A DNA stretch of 64,000 bases from Solanum dulcamara (lineage: Eukaryota; Streptophyta; Magnoliopsida; Solanales; Solanaceae), in NCBI RefSeq assembly GCF_947179165.1, contig NC_077244.1, positions 14,934,449-14,998,448 of the forward strand, in the 5' to 3' direction. The notes beneath the pieces were generated by a model. It did not search any database. It was not told the DNA's origin and worked only from the letters and a program-made list of their open reading frames with translations. The stretch's first letter is position 1; each line of letters starts with the position of its first letter. Position numbers and translations under genes: made by a program. Shown here in pieces: positions 23,701 through 35,900 of this stretch.

Positions 23701-24148
23701 TCGTCAAAAGTCCTATTCGGATGTTAGGAAGAGACAACTTGAATTTGATGTGGAAGATTGGGTTTATTTGAAGGTTTCACCCATGAAGGGTGTAATGCAT
23801 TTTGGTAAGAAGGAGAAATTGAGTCCTAGGTATGTTGGGCCTTATAAGATATTGAGACGTATTGGTAAGGTGGCATATGAGTTAGAATTGTCGTTTGAGT
23901 TAGCAAAGGTTCATCCAGCATTTCACGTGTCGATGTTGAGAAAGATTGTGGGTGATCCAAATTCATTTGTGCCATTGGAAGATATGATTATTAAGGAGAA
24001 TTTGACTTATGAAGAGGTTCCGGTGGAAATTTTAGACTGGCAAGTGAAAGGGTTAAGGAACAAAGAGGTTGTGTCTATCAAGGTATTGTGGAGAAATCAA
24101 CAAGTAGAGAGCACTACATGGGAAGCAGATGCGGATATGATGAAATGA
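20785..24148 (+). pseudogene. pol: Gypsy-2 pol: protease to integrase, broken
   Basis: Protease remnant near 20810-20880: the family active site LLDxGAxLSFVTPY reads LLDLVANLSFVTPY, so the catalytic DSG/DPG triad is lost. RT open from 20895: [17 protein letters not shown] (about 21535), [12 protein letters not shown] (SKID expected), [13 protein letters not shown] (about 21815; catalytic FIDD present). It is frameshifted after 22010. RNase H spans 22200-22600 ([16 protein letters not shown]). Integrase is broken by stops at 22870-23230 (HNCQ followed by a stop in the zinc finger; NMDFVTGLP; a Trp-to-stop change near 23196). The C-terminal domain is open at 23441-24148 with SPRYVGPYKI and the chromodomain-like EEVPVEILDWQVKGLRNK ending in WEADADMMK. 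Confidence 0.88.
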
Positions 24149-24411
24149 TACTCATACCTATTTCCCTCTACTCAAGCCTAAAGTAGTAAGTCGTTCTTGC
24201 TCAAAATGATTAAACTCCCACGTATTCGTTCTTCTTATGTCATTCATATGCATGCATATTCATGAAGATTGATTTTTAAGTAGTCTTCTTTTATGTTAAG
24301 TTTTAAAAAAAATCATCATGATATTCATGTTGGGTTGCTAGTCCTCTTTCTGTGTCTTTCTTATACTAGTTGAATCTCATTCGAGGACGAATGTTTCCGA
24401 CGGGGAGATAT

Positions 24412-26508
24412 TGTAAGAACCTAGAAGTCGAAAAGTTGGATTGAAGGGAAAACTCAAGAAATGTTGACCGTCCTCAAGTCTACGATTCACTCTACGACTG
24501 GTAGTCCTTCCTACGACTCATAGCGATGAGTCGTAAAGTTAACCACTGGGTCTAAAATGATGAAGTCTCAAAGGTGACCCTACGACTCAATAGGATGAGT
24601 CGTAGGCACAAGGACGAATCATAATGTCAACTCGTAACAAAATTTCAGTGACTCAATAAATATGCAAGTTTTCAAGGCCTGCAGGACAGATAGGGTCTAT
24701 GATCCATAAGAACGTTGACGAGTCATAACCACGACTCATAAGAAGGAATTAGAGACTCTGAAATCAGGGTCTTCTTAGACCTGCAAGACGAATCAAGATG
24801 TCAATTCATAAATGGATCTACGACTCATAGGAGTCAATTCGTAGGGTCAAGTTTCGGGTTTAATGAAAGGCAATGTGATCTTTTTCCCAAGTTTAGTTCA
24901 ATAAACATAGACACTTTTATGACCAAGTTCAGAACCTATAATTAACCAACCCTTCAAATTCTCCTCCTATTCTAATTCATTCTCCTAAATTTCCCTAAGG
25001 TAAGATCAATCAATTCTCTCAAGATTTTCTCACATAATCAAGCTAGGGTTTTAAGAGAAATCAATTTCTTTCTCAATTTCTGGGTTGATTTCATCAAGGT
25101 ATGTGGGGATCGATCCATGGATTTTTTTCACCCATGGAGTCCCAATGTTTTTCTCAAGGTCTCTTTAAATTTCATTACTTTCTAACCCTAGTTTTGATGA
25201 ATTGCATTGGAATGTTCAATTACATTTTTAATTGTTATCAATGATCATTATAAGCATGATTATACGTTAATTGCATGATTTCAAGTTGAATTATAAATGC
25301 TCATGCATAAAGCTATTTTCAATGATGACTTTCATGAATTAGGATTATGAAGTTCAATGATTTTCAAAGAAAGTTTTATGAATGAAGCTGAGACTTATGA
25401 TTGAATGATGAAAGTTATAATGATGATCAATGATAATCCAAGAAAGTTATTATGGTGTGATAAGGATAATTCTCACACAAATTATGATTTAAGATGATGA
25501 TAAGGACAATTTCCATAAAAGTTTATGGATTCCTATGAATCACTAAAGTTAATGAGTTACTCTAATGATTATTTTCATGATGATGTTTTAATATTTTTAA
25601 TGAATTCTGTTGGGATATTGACTAAGAACCGAGAGGATTCTTGGGTGGGGTTCAAGCCAGTAACGTAGTTAGTTACCCAAGGGAATCCTAGTAGCAACCA
25701 AAATCCCAAACTACATTGCCATTGTAGGTTGCCTTATGGCTTAGCTAGTGGATCCATATATAGCTCATAATGTTAAAGTTGTTCTCACGGAGTCTATCTT
25801 GGAAAGTAGCCTCTCTCTTATCGATGTGGGCGTTACATCGAATTCCATGTTATAGATCATATGGTCTTAGATGTCTGCTAAAGGTCTTATCCCACACAAG
25901 TTGTATGCAAAGATGTAAGTTGTACTATGAAGTTCTATGATGCATTGACCATAAGATTTTATGCGTTTTCAAATGCTTTTAAGCTTTACTCATGTTCATT
26001 TATGATTGGTCATGCATCGTAGGCCAAATTGCTCATGTCCTATTATTTGTCCATGCATATCTCACATACATAGTACCTTTTATGTACTAACACATATTTT
26101 GCCTACATTATCTCATAATGTAGGGACGAACGATACTGACGCTCCTCACATTAGTGGCTAGAGTTGACTTTGCATTCTTGAGTTGTTATTGGTGAGTCCT
26201 CATTCATCAAGGACGGGACTTCCTTTAATATGTTACGTTGAATTCTTTTATTATTTGGGTGAGCTAGGAGCTTGTCCTAAGCCCCCGTCAAGTTTAGAGG
26301 CATGTTTAGACGTTGAAAGTTGATGTAGTCCATTTTAGACATTGGGATTGAGTTTACTTTCCTTGACTTCTATGTTGAGTTATTTCTTCTGCTTATCTTA
26401 TTATGTTCATTTATCTTATGTATACGATATATGCTAAGATGGCTTGTTGGGATCATTCGAGTTCTCGATCGCCGTGTTACATCTAGGCCCTACGCCCAAG
26501 TCGTGACA
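24412..26508 (+). repeat. Gypsy-2 3' LTR
   Basis: TGTAAGAACC...GTCGTGACA, about 2097 bp, directly after GACGGGGAGATAT (purine tract). The first 250 bp are dense in TACGACTCA/TGAGTCGTA motifs. The fragment at 7125-7320 belongs to the same LTR family. Confidence 0.85.
24579..24606. repeat. Perfect 11-bp inverted repeat in Gypsy-2 LTR
   Basis: CCTACGACTCA, a six-base loop, then TGAGTCGTAGG. Further TACGACTCA-like half-sites occur at about 24480-24850. It can form a stable hairpin; function unknown. Confidence 0.9.
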
Positions 26509-28344
26509 AGAGAAGTCCAACTCCATGAAGCTTAAGCTTTCCAACTCAAATTCCTATATCTATTCATGGACCATTGATAATAATAATAATCTTTGACCAT
26601 AGGAATTTCAAGAAACTAATTCACGCATCTCAAGAAAGGATTTTTTGATCCTTCTTCTTCAAGTTAGGGTTCTTCATCAAGATTTGTGGAGTGTTTAAGG
26701 TATGGAAGTCTATTATAGTAAGGACTTAGTTCTTCCAATGTCCTACATCTACAATTTCAGTTAATAAGATCAAAGCTAGGATGTTTACTCAAAAGTCTAT
26801 GGTTTCAAATTCCCTCTATCTCTTATCGTTGATTCTTGAATTTATTATCAAAACTATGGTACTTCATATCATTAATTATCTTTGATTCATGGTCCATGCT
26901 TATTATTCCACGTGAATCTCTTTTTAGCCAAAGTTATTTGAAAACCTTATCATAGTATTTCATATGCATTGTTTTCATGAAAGAAGTAAGTCCAAGACTT
27001 TCAAGAAAGAGTTCAAAAAATTATATTTAGTTTCAAGTGCATTATACAAGAAAGAGTTCAAGAAGGTATATTTTCATGAATACCTATTTTAAAGATTATG
27101 TTTTGAAGGAGTTTAGTCACTTCAAAGATTCATTACTAAAGTTTACAACTTTTCATTAAAGATAGATATGATTTTCAAAGAGAATTGTCTCTTATCATGA
27201 AAACTTAGAACATGAGTATGTTTCAGATAGTTGTGGCAATAGTCAAACTAGCAGTAGAATTTTATAGATTTGAACAAAGGCTCACAGTTGATTTCAATTA
27301 CAGTTTTCATGATATATTATGAACAAATGCTAATACGATTTTTGGAAGGACTATTTAACATCAAGTGGCCACAGGTTTCAGATAACTCAAGTCCAGAACT
27401 ACGTTGCCAACGTGCATAAGGGTCTTTCACTAGTTTAGGTTGAGACATTTAGCCATAATGGCTCAGTGAAGGTCTTCCTCCAGTTGAGGTTGACACCTTT
27501 AGCTTAAATGGCTCAGTAAGGGTCTTCTGCCAGTTGAGGTTGACTCCTTTAGGCTCAATTATTAGATTTACATTAAATAGATAGGTTTTATACCAGTCAA
27601 GGTATAGCCCTCACCAAGTTGGTGCATCATGAGCTCACATGGTGTATATCAATTGTAAGAAATTCTCTAACAAAAATAAAGTTGTACCATTTTCAATAGT
27701 TGCTATTATGGATATTTTGAGTCATAGTGTTTTATGTTAAAGTACACATGCATGGATTACAATTCAATTGACTTTATTTCAAGTCTATCTTCAGAATTAT
27801 TCTTTCAGCTCAGTATGTTTAGTTTTAGCCAATTATTACATTCAGGAATTTTATATAACGTACATCTATGTACTGATATAATTTGGCGTTGCATCATTTT
27901 ATGAGGCTGATTCAGGTACTCACGATAGTAGACACATCATTAGAATCACTTTCCTTCGGCCTTGGTGAGACCATCTTGCTTTCGGGGGGCTCCAGTTTAT
28001 TTTGAGAATTAATAGTTATTATATGTCACTAGTACAGTATTCAGGTAGCTTGGGGTCTTTTCCTGGTAACCTATCTTCAGTTGTTAGAGGCTTCATAGAC
28101 GAATAAATTAAGTTATGACTTTCACCATTATTTTACAAGCATATGCCATGTATACAAATATCTTATTTTCAACTATAAAGTTAATGAGTTTTTTTTTCTA
28201 AGTTATTGCATTGCATGCTCATCTTTTAAAACATTCTGCATTAGTCATTATTCAGTCTTGTAGTATGCCAAGCCAAAGGTTTGCTTGAGCCAGCAATTGT
28301 TTTGAGTTTCAGCCACGTCTTAGGTGTAAACTCGAATCGTGACA
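26509..28344 (+). repeat. Third Gypsy LTR, 3' part, ending at a PBS-like site
   Basis: Non-coding sequence directly following Gypsy-2 and ending CGAATCGTGACA (28344), then AATTTAATATCAG, a decayed TTGGTATCAG-type primer-binding site. It includes repeated CAGTTGAGGTTGACNCCTTTAG blocks (27427-27550). The 5' end of this LTR is missing or cut by Gypsy-2; no gag or pol follows. The call rests on the terminus and PBS. Confidence 0.6.
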
Positions 28345-28837
28345 AATTTAATATCAGAATACAGAGTTTAAGGGTCCTAGGGAGTCTATGAAGTCGTGTC
28401 GATAGGATGGTGTTGAGGGCCCCACTTCTATAAATGAGAGAGTTCAGACATTTAATAAAAGTTTCATGCTCTTTCATACTCTAGATCGTGCAACACGATT
28501 GTCCCCAAAGAAACTTATGTTGAGTTGTGCATTGCTCCAATTCCTCTGACCCAGGTTTGCTCGAGCCATCAATGATTCTGAGTGTCGGCCACGTTCTAGG
28601 TGTAGACTCGGATTGTGATAAATATGATATCAAAGCACAAAGTATAAGGGTCTTAGGGAGTCTATGAAACTGTGTAAGTAGGATCGTATTTATGATTGTG
28701 AGAGTCCCACTTCTAAATATGAGAGAGTACAAACATTTTAGAAAAGCTTCCAATTCTTTCATACGCTAGATAGTGCAACAGAGTTTTCCTCTAGGAAACT
28801 TATGTTGATTTGTGCATTGCTCCAATTCCTCTGACTA
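28279..28837 (+). repeat. Tandem duplication of an LTR end/PBS/leader unit (about 276-283 bp, two copies)
   Basis: Copy 1 (28279-28554) and copy 2 (28555-28837) both run from GGTTTGCT(T/C)GAGCCA through the LTR terminus (GTGACA/GTGATA), the PBS-like ATATCA, and AGGGAGTCTATGAA, to TGCATTGCTCCAATTCCTCT. The copies differ by many substitutions, so the duplication is old. Confidence 0.85.
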
Positions 28838-30822
28838 TGTCTCATCTTCAAGGTAATAGAACGGTAAAGTTCATATTCCTATTCAACATGATTCCCTCAA
28901 ATAGATCCAACAGAATGTTAAGAGGTTGCGTGCACAAGTGCTCGAGAAGAGCCCGTTAGTGCATTCAAATCTTATTTGATTCAAAAATATGCACCCTTGT
29001 TCTTGTTCACCTAAATCGTGCGTTGAGCCAAAATATGTTATGCTTTCAGACGTCTTCTTGAACCTTGCTATAAATCTTTAGTGTAGCTATATTTTTTTAG
29101 CTTTTAGCTCTTACTTCGTTATTTTTTTAGTTTGTGATAGTTTTCCCTTGTTAGTAGTATTGTAGATATGTTTTCCTAAATTAGGGCAGTTTGTTTAGAG
29201 GAATTTTATTACATATGAATCCATAGCATATGTAAGCCTATAAGGCCATAAGGAGTCATTTAATAGGGTGTATTAGGAGAAATGGTCCATTTATTATGCA
29301 TGGTATTATTTAGTACTATGTTTGATATGAATTTTGGGTCGATATATAAGTAATATATGTATTTGTTATATACCCTACATGACATTATGGGGTGTATAAC
29401 TAATACCTTCTATTTGCTGGCATTAGTAATACATAGGATTTAATATCATTAGATTAAATATGTAAAGACAAAAATATATCTTAAATCCTTTTAATATTTT
29501 TTTATTTTATTGGTTTTATGTTTTATATTTGTAGTTTTGTACTAGAAAATTTATTTAAATAAATTAACTCACAAATTTCATTTATTTGTGGGTTCATATT
29601 TACATAATATTAAAAAAATGTCATGTCAAATTTTTAAATTTTATTAATTTGTGGGTTCATATTTACATAATATAAAAATAAAAAATTATCGTGACAATTG
29701 TTTTTTTTGATAATTAATTTAGTTGAGTGATTTTGTTGATACAAAGGCCTAATTGAGTGATTTTATTGATACAAAATAAAGTTCAATGATTTTTCTAGAT
29801 AAATTCTCAAAGTTGAGTAACCTTTTAAGATATTAACTCCATATTAAAATTACAACTTGCAATTTTTATGTGTAAACGTAGATGGTTTATTCGATTTTAC
29901 TATTGTTTAACGTCTTTTCGGTTTTAAAAATAGACGGGCTATCTTTATTAAATTGAAAAGTGACATTTTGTGAGTGATCAATTTATTAAGATGACAATTA
30001 TTTACCCTCAAATAATTCAAATGAGAAAATAGCAAATATGGCAGCAAATTAAATTGTTCTTCTCCTAACTAGTTAGAAGGCCACAAAAAATAATATTGTC
30101 CAGTAATTATGTACCTTAACTCAATTACACGAAATAGAAAACCTCATAATAATTCAAGGGTATAATTGGAAAGAAACTTTTTGAAGAGTTTCAAACCAAA
30201 CACAAGATTAGGTGGGAAACAATGAACCAAATACTTGATAAAAAATAATTCTTGCATTATTAATTCATGTGTTACTAATCCATGTGTTATTAGTCTTTGT
30301 ACCAAGCAAACCCCTGAGGGTATTGAATAAAGTATCCAACTATTTTCCAGCAGTTGAATCATGTATATTATTACAAAGGACATGGAGAGTAAAAAATATC
30401 TGGAACTCGATTTTGGGTTAAACAAAATGGTTTAGCCGAGTGAGAAGAATCCTTGTGCATCAACTAGTTTGAGCAATGTCAAGAAAGAAATCAAATTTGA
30501 TCTTTTTAGTAAAAGAAAAATTCAACTGAATAAATTGATATAATTGGGTTAAATGTTAACTGAAGAAAAATCCTTTAATCATCCATAATTGGTTCCATTC
30601 AGTTTCAATTTTGTTCTTCGGTATGAGTCTCGTACACTGGGTTATGCTTCCGATTAAAATGCGCTATTTTCTGCCACGGCAGGGAGTCTCTTTTGAATCT
30701 CTTTAGTAGTCTTAGGCAATTATAAATTATTGATCAGTTATGCAAGGTTCCCAAACGTTAGTATTCTATTCTAAACCATTCAATATAATTTTATGATAGA
30801 GATTTTGATTCTTAACTTACAT
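28838..30822. other. AT-rich intergenic DNA, possible MITE remnants
   Basis: No gene. TTTGTGGGTTCATATTTACA occurs twice (about 29584 and 29650). Stretches near 29270-29440 and 30200-30310 hold ATTAGTAATACAT / TAATCCATGTGTTATTAG sequences in opposite orientation, resembling the arms of a Solanaceae MITE, but I could not define termini or a TSD. Confidence 0.4.
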
Positions 30823-30827
30823 CTTTA
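30823..30827 (+). repeat. 5-bp TSD of Copia-B, left (CTTTA)
   Basis: CTTTA immediately before the LTR start TGTTGG. The same five bases follow the 3' LTR at 47869-47873, showing that both LTRs belong to one insertion. Confidence 0.9.
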
Positions 30828-31374
30828 TGTTGGTATTCATGCCATGCCTCAAATTTCTTTCTTTGTTAGGTTAAAATTTTGGTGAGTTCAAGATTGGTGG
30901 TTGGAAAATCTCACCATTTTTTCCTACCAAGAAGTCTAACTTTGAATTTTGGTTTCTAATTGATGTCATCAATGACATCAAAGGGAACATCTTTTTCCAA
31001 TAAATAAGGCACTCTAGCTCATTTGTTAAACACACCAAGATAGAGCAAAAAAATATTAGAGAGAAAAATGAGGTATACAATAGACTATAAGAAAATAGTC
31101 TGTGAAGAAAAATAAAGTGTGAGCGATATTTTTAGTAAGGTGGAAACCAAAAGAGTGTTATTTCTTTTGATTGTGTTGTGGTCACTTTGAATATGGTACT
31201 CGTGACTACCTAGAGTAAACTTCCTTACTATAGTGATATCAGTTGTTCGTTTTGGTCCGTGATTTTTCCTTATTTAAAATGGTTTCCACATAAATTTTTG
31301 GTGTCATTATTTTTCCATTTTATTTCTATTATTTTTACCATATATATTTTAGTGTTAGTCTACATTTTCCAACA
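30828..31374 (+). repeat. Copia-B 5' LTR
   Basis: TGTTGGTATTC...TTTTCCAACA. Compared with the 3' LTR it lacks about 23 bp in the region following GGTGAGT. U3-type sequence, then AATAAATAAGG near 31000 and a pyrimidine-rich end. Confidence 0.9.
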
Positions 31375-31376
31375 AA

Positions 31377-31390
31377 CCGGTATCAGAGCA
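31377..31390 (+). other. Copia-B primer-binding site
   Basis: CCGGTATCAGAGCA two bases after the LTR. The family form, seen at 50787, is CTGGTATCAGAGCA, complementary to the 3' end of initiator Met-tRNA, the usual copia primer; one substitution here. Confidence 0.85.
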
Positions 31391-31491
31391 ATGTTTTATC
31401 TGAGTATACTCTGTGGTTGCAGCATAATCTGAACTTCCACATCAAAAAAGATTTACTTTGATTTGCAATAGTTATATATTTTGGGGGGGAA

Positions 31492-32345
31492 ATGATGGAA
31501 TCCAACACTAGTAGAATGATTATTTTAAATGGTGTTAATTATGCTATTTGGAAAGGGAAATGGAAGATCTGATTTATGTCAAAAAAATTTATCAATCGGT
31601 TTTTACCACTGTAAAGTTTGATAATAAAACAGATGAAGAGTGAAATTTATTGCACAGACAGATTTGTGGATTTATTAGGCAATGGGTCGACGATAATGTG
31701 TTGAACCATATTTATGGGGAGATACATGTTCGTGCCCTATGAGAGTATCTTGAAAGCTTATATGCTCGGAAGACTGGAAACAAAAAAATATTCTTAATAA
31801 AGAAGATGCTAAGTTTAAAATATTATGATGGCTCTCTAATAACAGACCACGTGAATAACATTCAGAAAATCATGAACCAATTATTTTCTATGGGCATTAA
31901 ATTTGATGAAGAAACTCAAGGCTTACATCTACTTGGTTCCCTACCAGACTCTTGGTAAACATTTAGAACATCATTGTCAAATTATGCTTTGGATGGTGTG
32001 ATCTATATGGATTTCGCCAAGAGTAACGTCTTGAACGAAGAGATGAGAAGAAAATCTCAAGGTTCTTCTTCGTCGGATGTCCTTGTGACTTGCCCTAGGG
32101 GGATAAACAAGAGTTGTGGTTCTCAAAATAGAGAACATAACAGGAATAAATCCATACGCAGACTTAAGTATATTGAGTGTTGTCATTGTAGCATGAAAGG
32201 AAACACAAAGAAGTTTTGTCCAAAGTTGAAGAGGGAGAACAATGACAAAGAGGAAAAGAAAGAAGATGACAATGAAAATTGCCTAGCCACCATCTCTATT
32301 GAAGATCTTGTTACAGTCGTTGATGTGGATTTGATAAATATTGCT
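31492..32345 (+). pseudogene. gag: Copia-B gag, broken
   Basis: The ATG-ATG at 31492 opens MMESNTSRMIILNGVNYAIW, the standard copia gag N-terminus; a stop follows within 35 codons and the frame changes. It is open again at 31974-32340. The zinc knuckle near 32178-32220 reads CCHCSMKGNTKKFC, with Asn in place of the zinc-binding His of CX2CX4HX4C. A Lys/Glu/Asp-rich spacer then leads to the protease. Confidence 0.8.
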
Positions 32346-32442
32346 TGTGATGAGTTAAGTTGGGTTGTGGACACTGGTGCCACATCTCACATGACATCAA
32401 GGAAAGATTTTTCTCTTCCTATTCTCCTGGTGACTTTGGAAC
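32346..32442 (+). pseudogene. pol: Copia-B protease, split by the LINE
   Basis: The aspartic protease active site WVVDTGATSHMTS (about 32361-32400) is intact, with the catalytic DTG. About 15 codons later, at TLNMGN, the LINE is inserted. Protease coding resumes after the second TSD copy (44243) as LNMGNEIVSRVVGVG. The insertion alone inactivates the element. Confidence 0.85.
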
Positions 32443-32458
32443 CTTGAATATGGGTAAT
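32443..32458 (+). repeat. 16-bp TSD of the LINE, left copy
   Basis: CTTGAATATGGGTAAT, repeated exactly at 44243-44258. Both copies are Copia-B protease sequence, so the break point is certain. Confidence 0.97.
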
Positions 32459-32477
32459 TTTTTTTTTTTTTTTTTTT
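32459..32477 (-). repeat. LINE poly(A) tail
   Basis: About 19 consecutive T's on the plus strand directly after the left TSD copy. This fixes the LINE's orientation and its 3' end and fits target-primed reverse transcription. Confidence 0.95.
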
Positions 32478-32959
32478 GGGAACAGACCCTACACGAGGCT
32501 CCCACCTCTCGTGCACAGTCAGGGGTTAAGCAACACCCCCAAGCCTTAACATAAATAATCAAAATAAAAATACAAGGAGGGGGACATAAACCTTACCTCC
32601 AATCCTATGGTGGTTCATAAGTCGGCTAACCTATTAAGGTCGGCTAACTCATCCCCGATACAAAAAGAGACTAACTATAACTAGAAAGCAGTAAACCTGT
32701 GAGAGGACTCCTCCCGGTACAATTCAACTATGAAAGCATAAATGAGGGAGACTCTCCCCTTCCATGAGAAAACGGAAAGTAACCTACACTAGTCCTATTC
32801 CAACTATGCTACATACCAGACATAGCTTCATTGAAGAAGAACAAGTATACGAAACTTCTATCTCGCATGGGCTGGGAAATTCTTTTCATCTTTGCTCTTT
32901 TTAGTCTTGTCGTACCAAGTAGGTCCAGGTGAAGTGTGCCTTTGTATCATGATTACCAG

Positions 32960-35900
32960 CTAAGGAGGCTGAAAGGAGAGGAAGTATATGGAACTATAGT
33001 AGCCAACAGCCTTGGAGTTTTTGTGGAGAATCTGTTGTTGCTGATGCTGTTGAACTTCATCTTTCAAGTCTGCACCTTCAGCTTCAGCTCTGTGGTTGAA
33101 TTGTTGTTTGGTGTGTGGTTGAGCAGTTGTTTGGTGTTGTGTTCCCACAGTATGTATATGAAGTTGATGGAGATGTAACATGTTACAGCTACTCATGATA
33201 GTGTTGTTGGTTCTTGGATGTTGTCTCTGAGGTTGTTGGAGTTCCATCTTAGTTCCACTATTGTCTGTATCTCCAACAACCTGCACAAACAAACAAGCAA
33301 ACAAACAAGCAAACACACAATTCCAAGAGCAGGTCCAACAGTTCTGACTGTGGTGCCAATCCTCTGTTGCAGCTGGCTTCCTTAAATTCTGTATTTGCAA
33401 TATTGAGAGTCTCCCATATGTTGTTTGATGTTGTTGGTTGTTGCAGTATGTCAGTTCAGCAGCTTCCATGTATAGGAGTTCTTTAGTATACCTGCACAAG
33501 CAACTAAAATGAAAGCAGACAAACCTGCCAATCTGCAGGTTGCTGGAGCTTGCATTTTGGACTTGTAAGTGCTCCTTATGTACTGCAGATTGTTGGAGCT
33601 CATTTGGTGTACCAAAGCTCATCATTAATCCTATACTTAATGAACTTAAAGTTGCCACCTGTAGGCAGCTTCTTGTTGCCTTCAATGGAGAGATGAGCAG
33701 CTCCTTTGAAGGTATTTTATGTGCCTGCACATAACAAATGCAATGGGGCTGCTGCAGCTTAGTTACAGATGTTACAGGGAGGGTGTTGGCATGAATGAGA
33801 GTCTGACTATTTGGTGAAGTCCTAGCATGCCAGGTTGTTGTTTCTCTTTTGTTGAAGTAAGTTGAACCTGTAAAGACAAGTGACAAGAAGACAAACAAGG
33901 AGGATAGATGCACAGGCTCCTGCAGGTTCTTTTGGATGGTGGTCAATTCTTTGGGATACCTACACAGGTAAACAAAACCAAAAAAATTCACAAGCAGACA
34001 CTTCTGGATGCTGCTGTACCAGGTACTAGTGACTTGTAGATGCTCATTGTGTGCTGCATATGCTGCATACTGCTGCTGCTGTGCTGCATTAGTAACTAAC
34101 AAGAAGGCAAGCAATTGTGGGAGTTGAATAGGCTGGTGCAGGTTTGTGTGCAGCTCCTTGTTGCTGCCATTGTAATTAGGCTGCTTGTTGGTCTTTGTTT
34201 TGAAGTGGTTCAAATTCTTGGAGTACCTGCACAGACAAACAAAACCAACAAACCACACAGCCAAAGAAATCTGCAAGCTGCTGTAACCATGTTTCTTGTG
34301 TGCTGCAGGTTGGTGGAGTTGTTGCTGGGGTGTGATGATAATAGAGAGTGTGGTTGGCAAGCTGAGTGTGCTTCTCCATAGAAGCCTCAGGTTACTGCAG
34401 CCCTCATAGCAGTGCCAATGAGGTTCTAAACAAAAACTGTCAACCAAAGACAAGCAACAAAGCAAGCAGGTGCTGAGCTGCTGCAGGTGTTGCAGGTGTT
34501 GAGTTGCTGCAGGTGTTGAGCTGCTGCAGGTGTTGTCCTCTATGTATTTGTTGTTAAAGCATGTTGGTGTATATCTCCAACAACCTGCAAATACACAGCA
34601 AATAACCAAGGACAAGCAAAGACCTGTACAGGTTAATATAAAAGAATGGATCTCAAAGAGAAATTTGGAGCCTGTTAGCATTTTCCATGTCGCTCGACTA
34701 ACGTCTCCACTTATCCGTTTGAGCTGAAACTTTCTGGAGTTTGCATATATATCCTTTCCTTTAGCCATGCAAAGTTTGAAGGCTTGTTTCCCAAGTTGGA
34801 GCTTCCATTTAGCAAAATTCTTCCTTTTTAAGGTTAAGACAGCTGATTGTTTCAAGCTCGCTCGCCTAACGTCTCCAATTATCCGTTTGGGCTGAAATTT
34901 CTTGGGCCTTATCAAATTAATATATGTTGCATTCCTGCAAAGTTTGGGAGCCTTTGGACAGTTCCACAAGTTACTCCTTACCCTGCACCTGCTGCCCTGC
35001 TGAGGCTTAGAGGTTGCAGGGTGTTTGGAAGTTGTTTTTGTGCTCTTGTCTATGTATTTGTTGTTGAAGGATGCTGATATATTACTCCAGACACCTGCAA
35101 TAATACAGCAAACCAACCAAGGCAAAACATAATATACACAGACTAGCAATAAAGAGTGGACCTCAGTAATAGCTTTGGAAGCTACTATCTTTTTCCAAGT
35201 CGCTCGACTAACGTTTCCACTTATCCGTTTGATCTGAAACTTCATGAGGTTTGCATATATGGCCTTTTCTTTATCCCTGCAAATTTTGAAGGCCTGACTC
35301 CCAAGCTGGAGATTCCAACTAGGAAGTTTCTCTCTCTTTAGGCTTAAGACAGTTGGTTGTTTCAAGGTCGCTCGCTTAGTGTCTCCAATTATCCTTTTGA
35401 GCTGAAACTTCTTGGACCTTGTCAAAATAGTAGTTTCTGCAATCTTGCAAAGTTTGGAGGTGTTTGGACATGTCCACTTGGTACAAATCACCCTGCACCA
35501 ACAAACAGAAAAACACACAGGCAAGTAATTCTGCAGGTTATAATAGCTACTACTATTGTCTTGTATGTGTTCCCTGAGAGTTGCAGGTATGTGAATTTGT
35601 TGCTGGAGGATGTTGTTGTTGAGAAAGGTAAGAGGCAAGCTGAAGTTGCAGTACAAAGGGCTCCCAATGCATGATCCTGTGTTATTGCATCCTTTAGCAG
35701 CCATCCCCAGAGGAGTTGCAACAGTTGGTTTAGGCAAACTTCCACTCGTAGTTTGTTGCATCCTGCTACTGCTGCTCACCTTGAAATTTTCCATACCTGC
35801 AACTACCTGCATATGCAAGTGGAAAAGAAAGGAGGAGATAGGTACTCTAAATCCTAAATCTAATGGTAAGGAGATTATCCTATAAAAGCAGTAAATTAGG

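Larger units (their letters stand above)
20779..26508 (+). mobile_element. Gypsy-2: 5'-truncated Ty3/gypsy chromovirus with complete 3' LTR
   Basis: Begins abruptly within protease coding sequence at the break in the Gypsy-1 LTR, continues through RT, RNase H, integrase and a chromodomain-like C-terminus, and ends with a TG...CA LTR. The 5' LTR, PBS and gag are absent, lost by deletion or a rearranged junction. The 1125-bp RT frame (20895-22019) is open throughout, so this copy is better preserved than Gypsy-1. Confidence 0.88.

Noticed and set aside
28241..28762. Two similar minus-strand frames (78 and 93 codons) beginning MKE(H/L)E(T/A)F(I/L)KCL
   Set aside because: Their similarity comes from the tandem duplication of LTR-end/PBS sequence; antisense to a non-coding leader.
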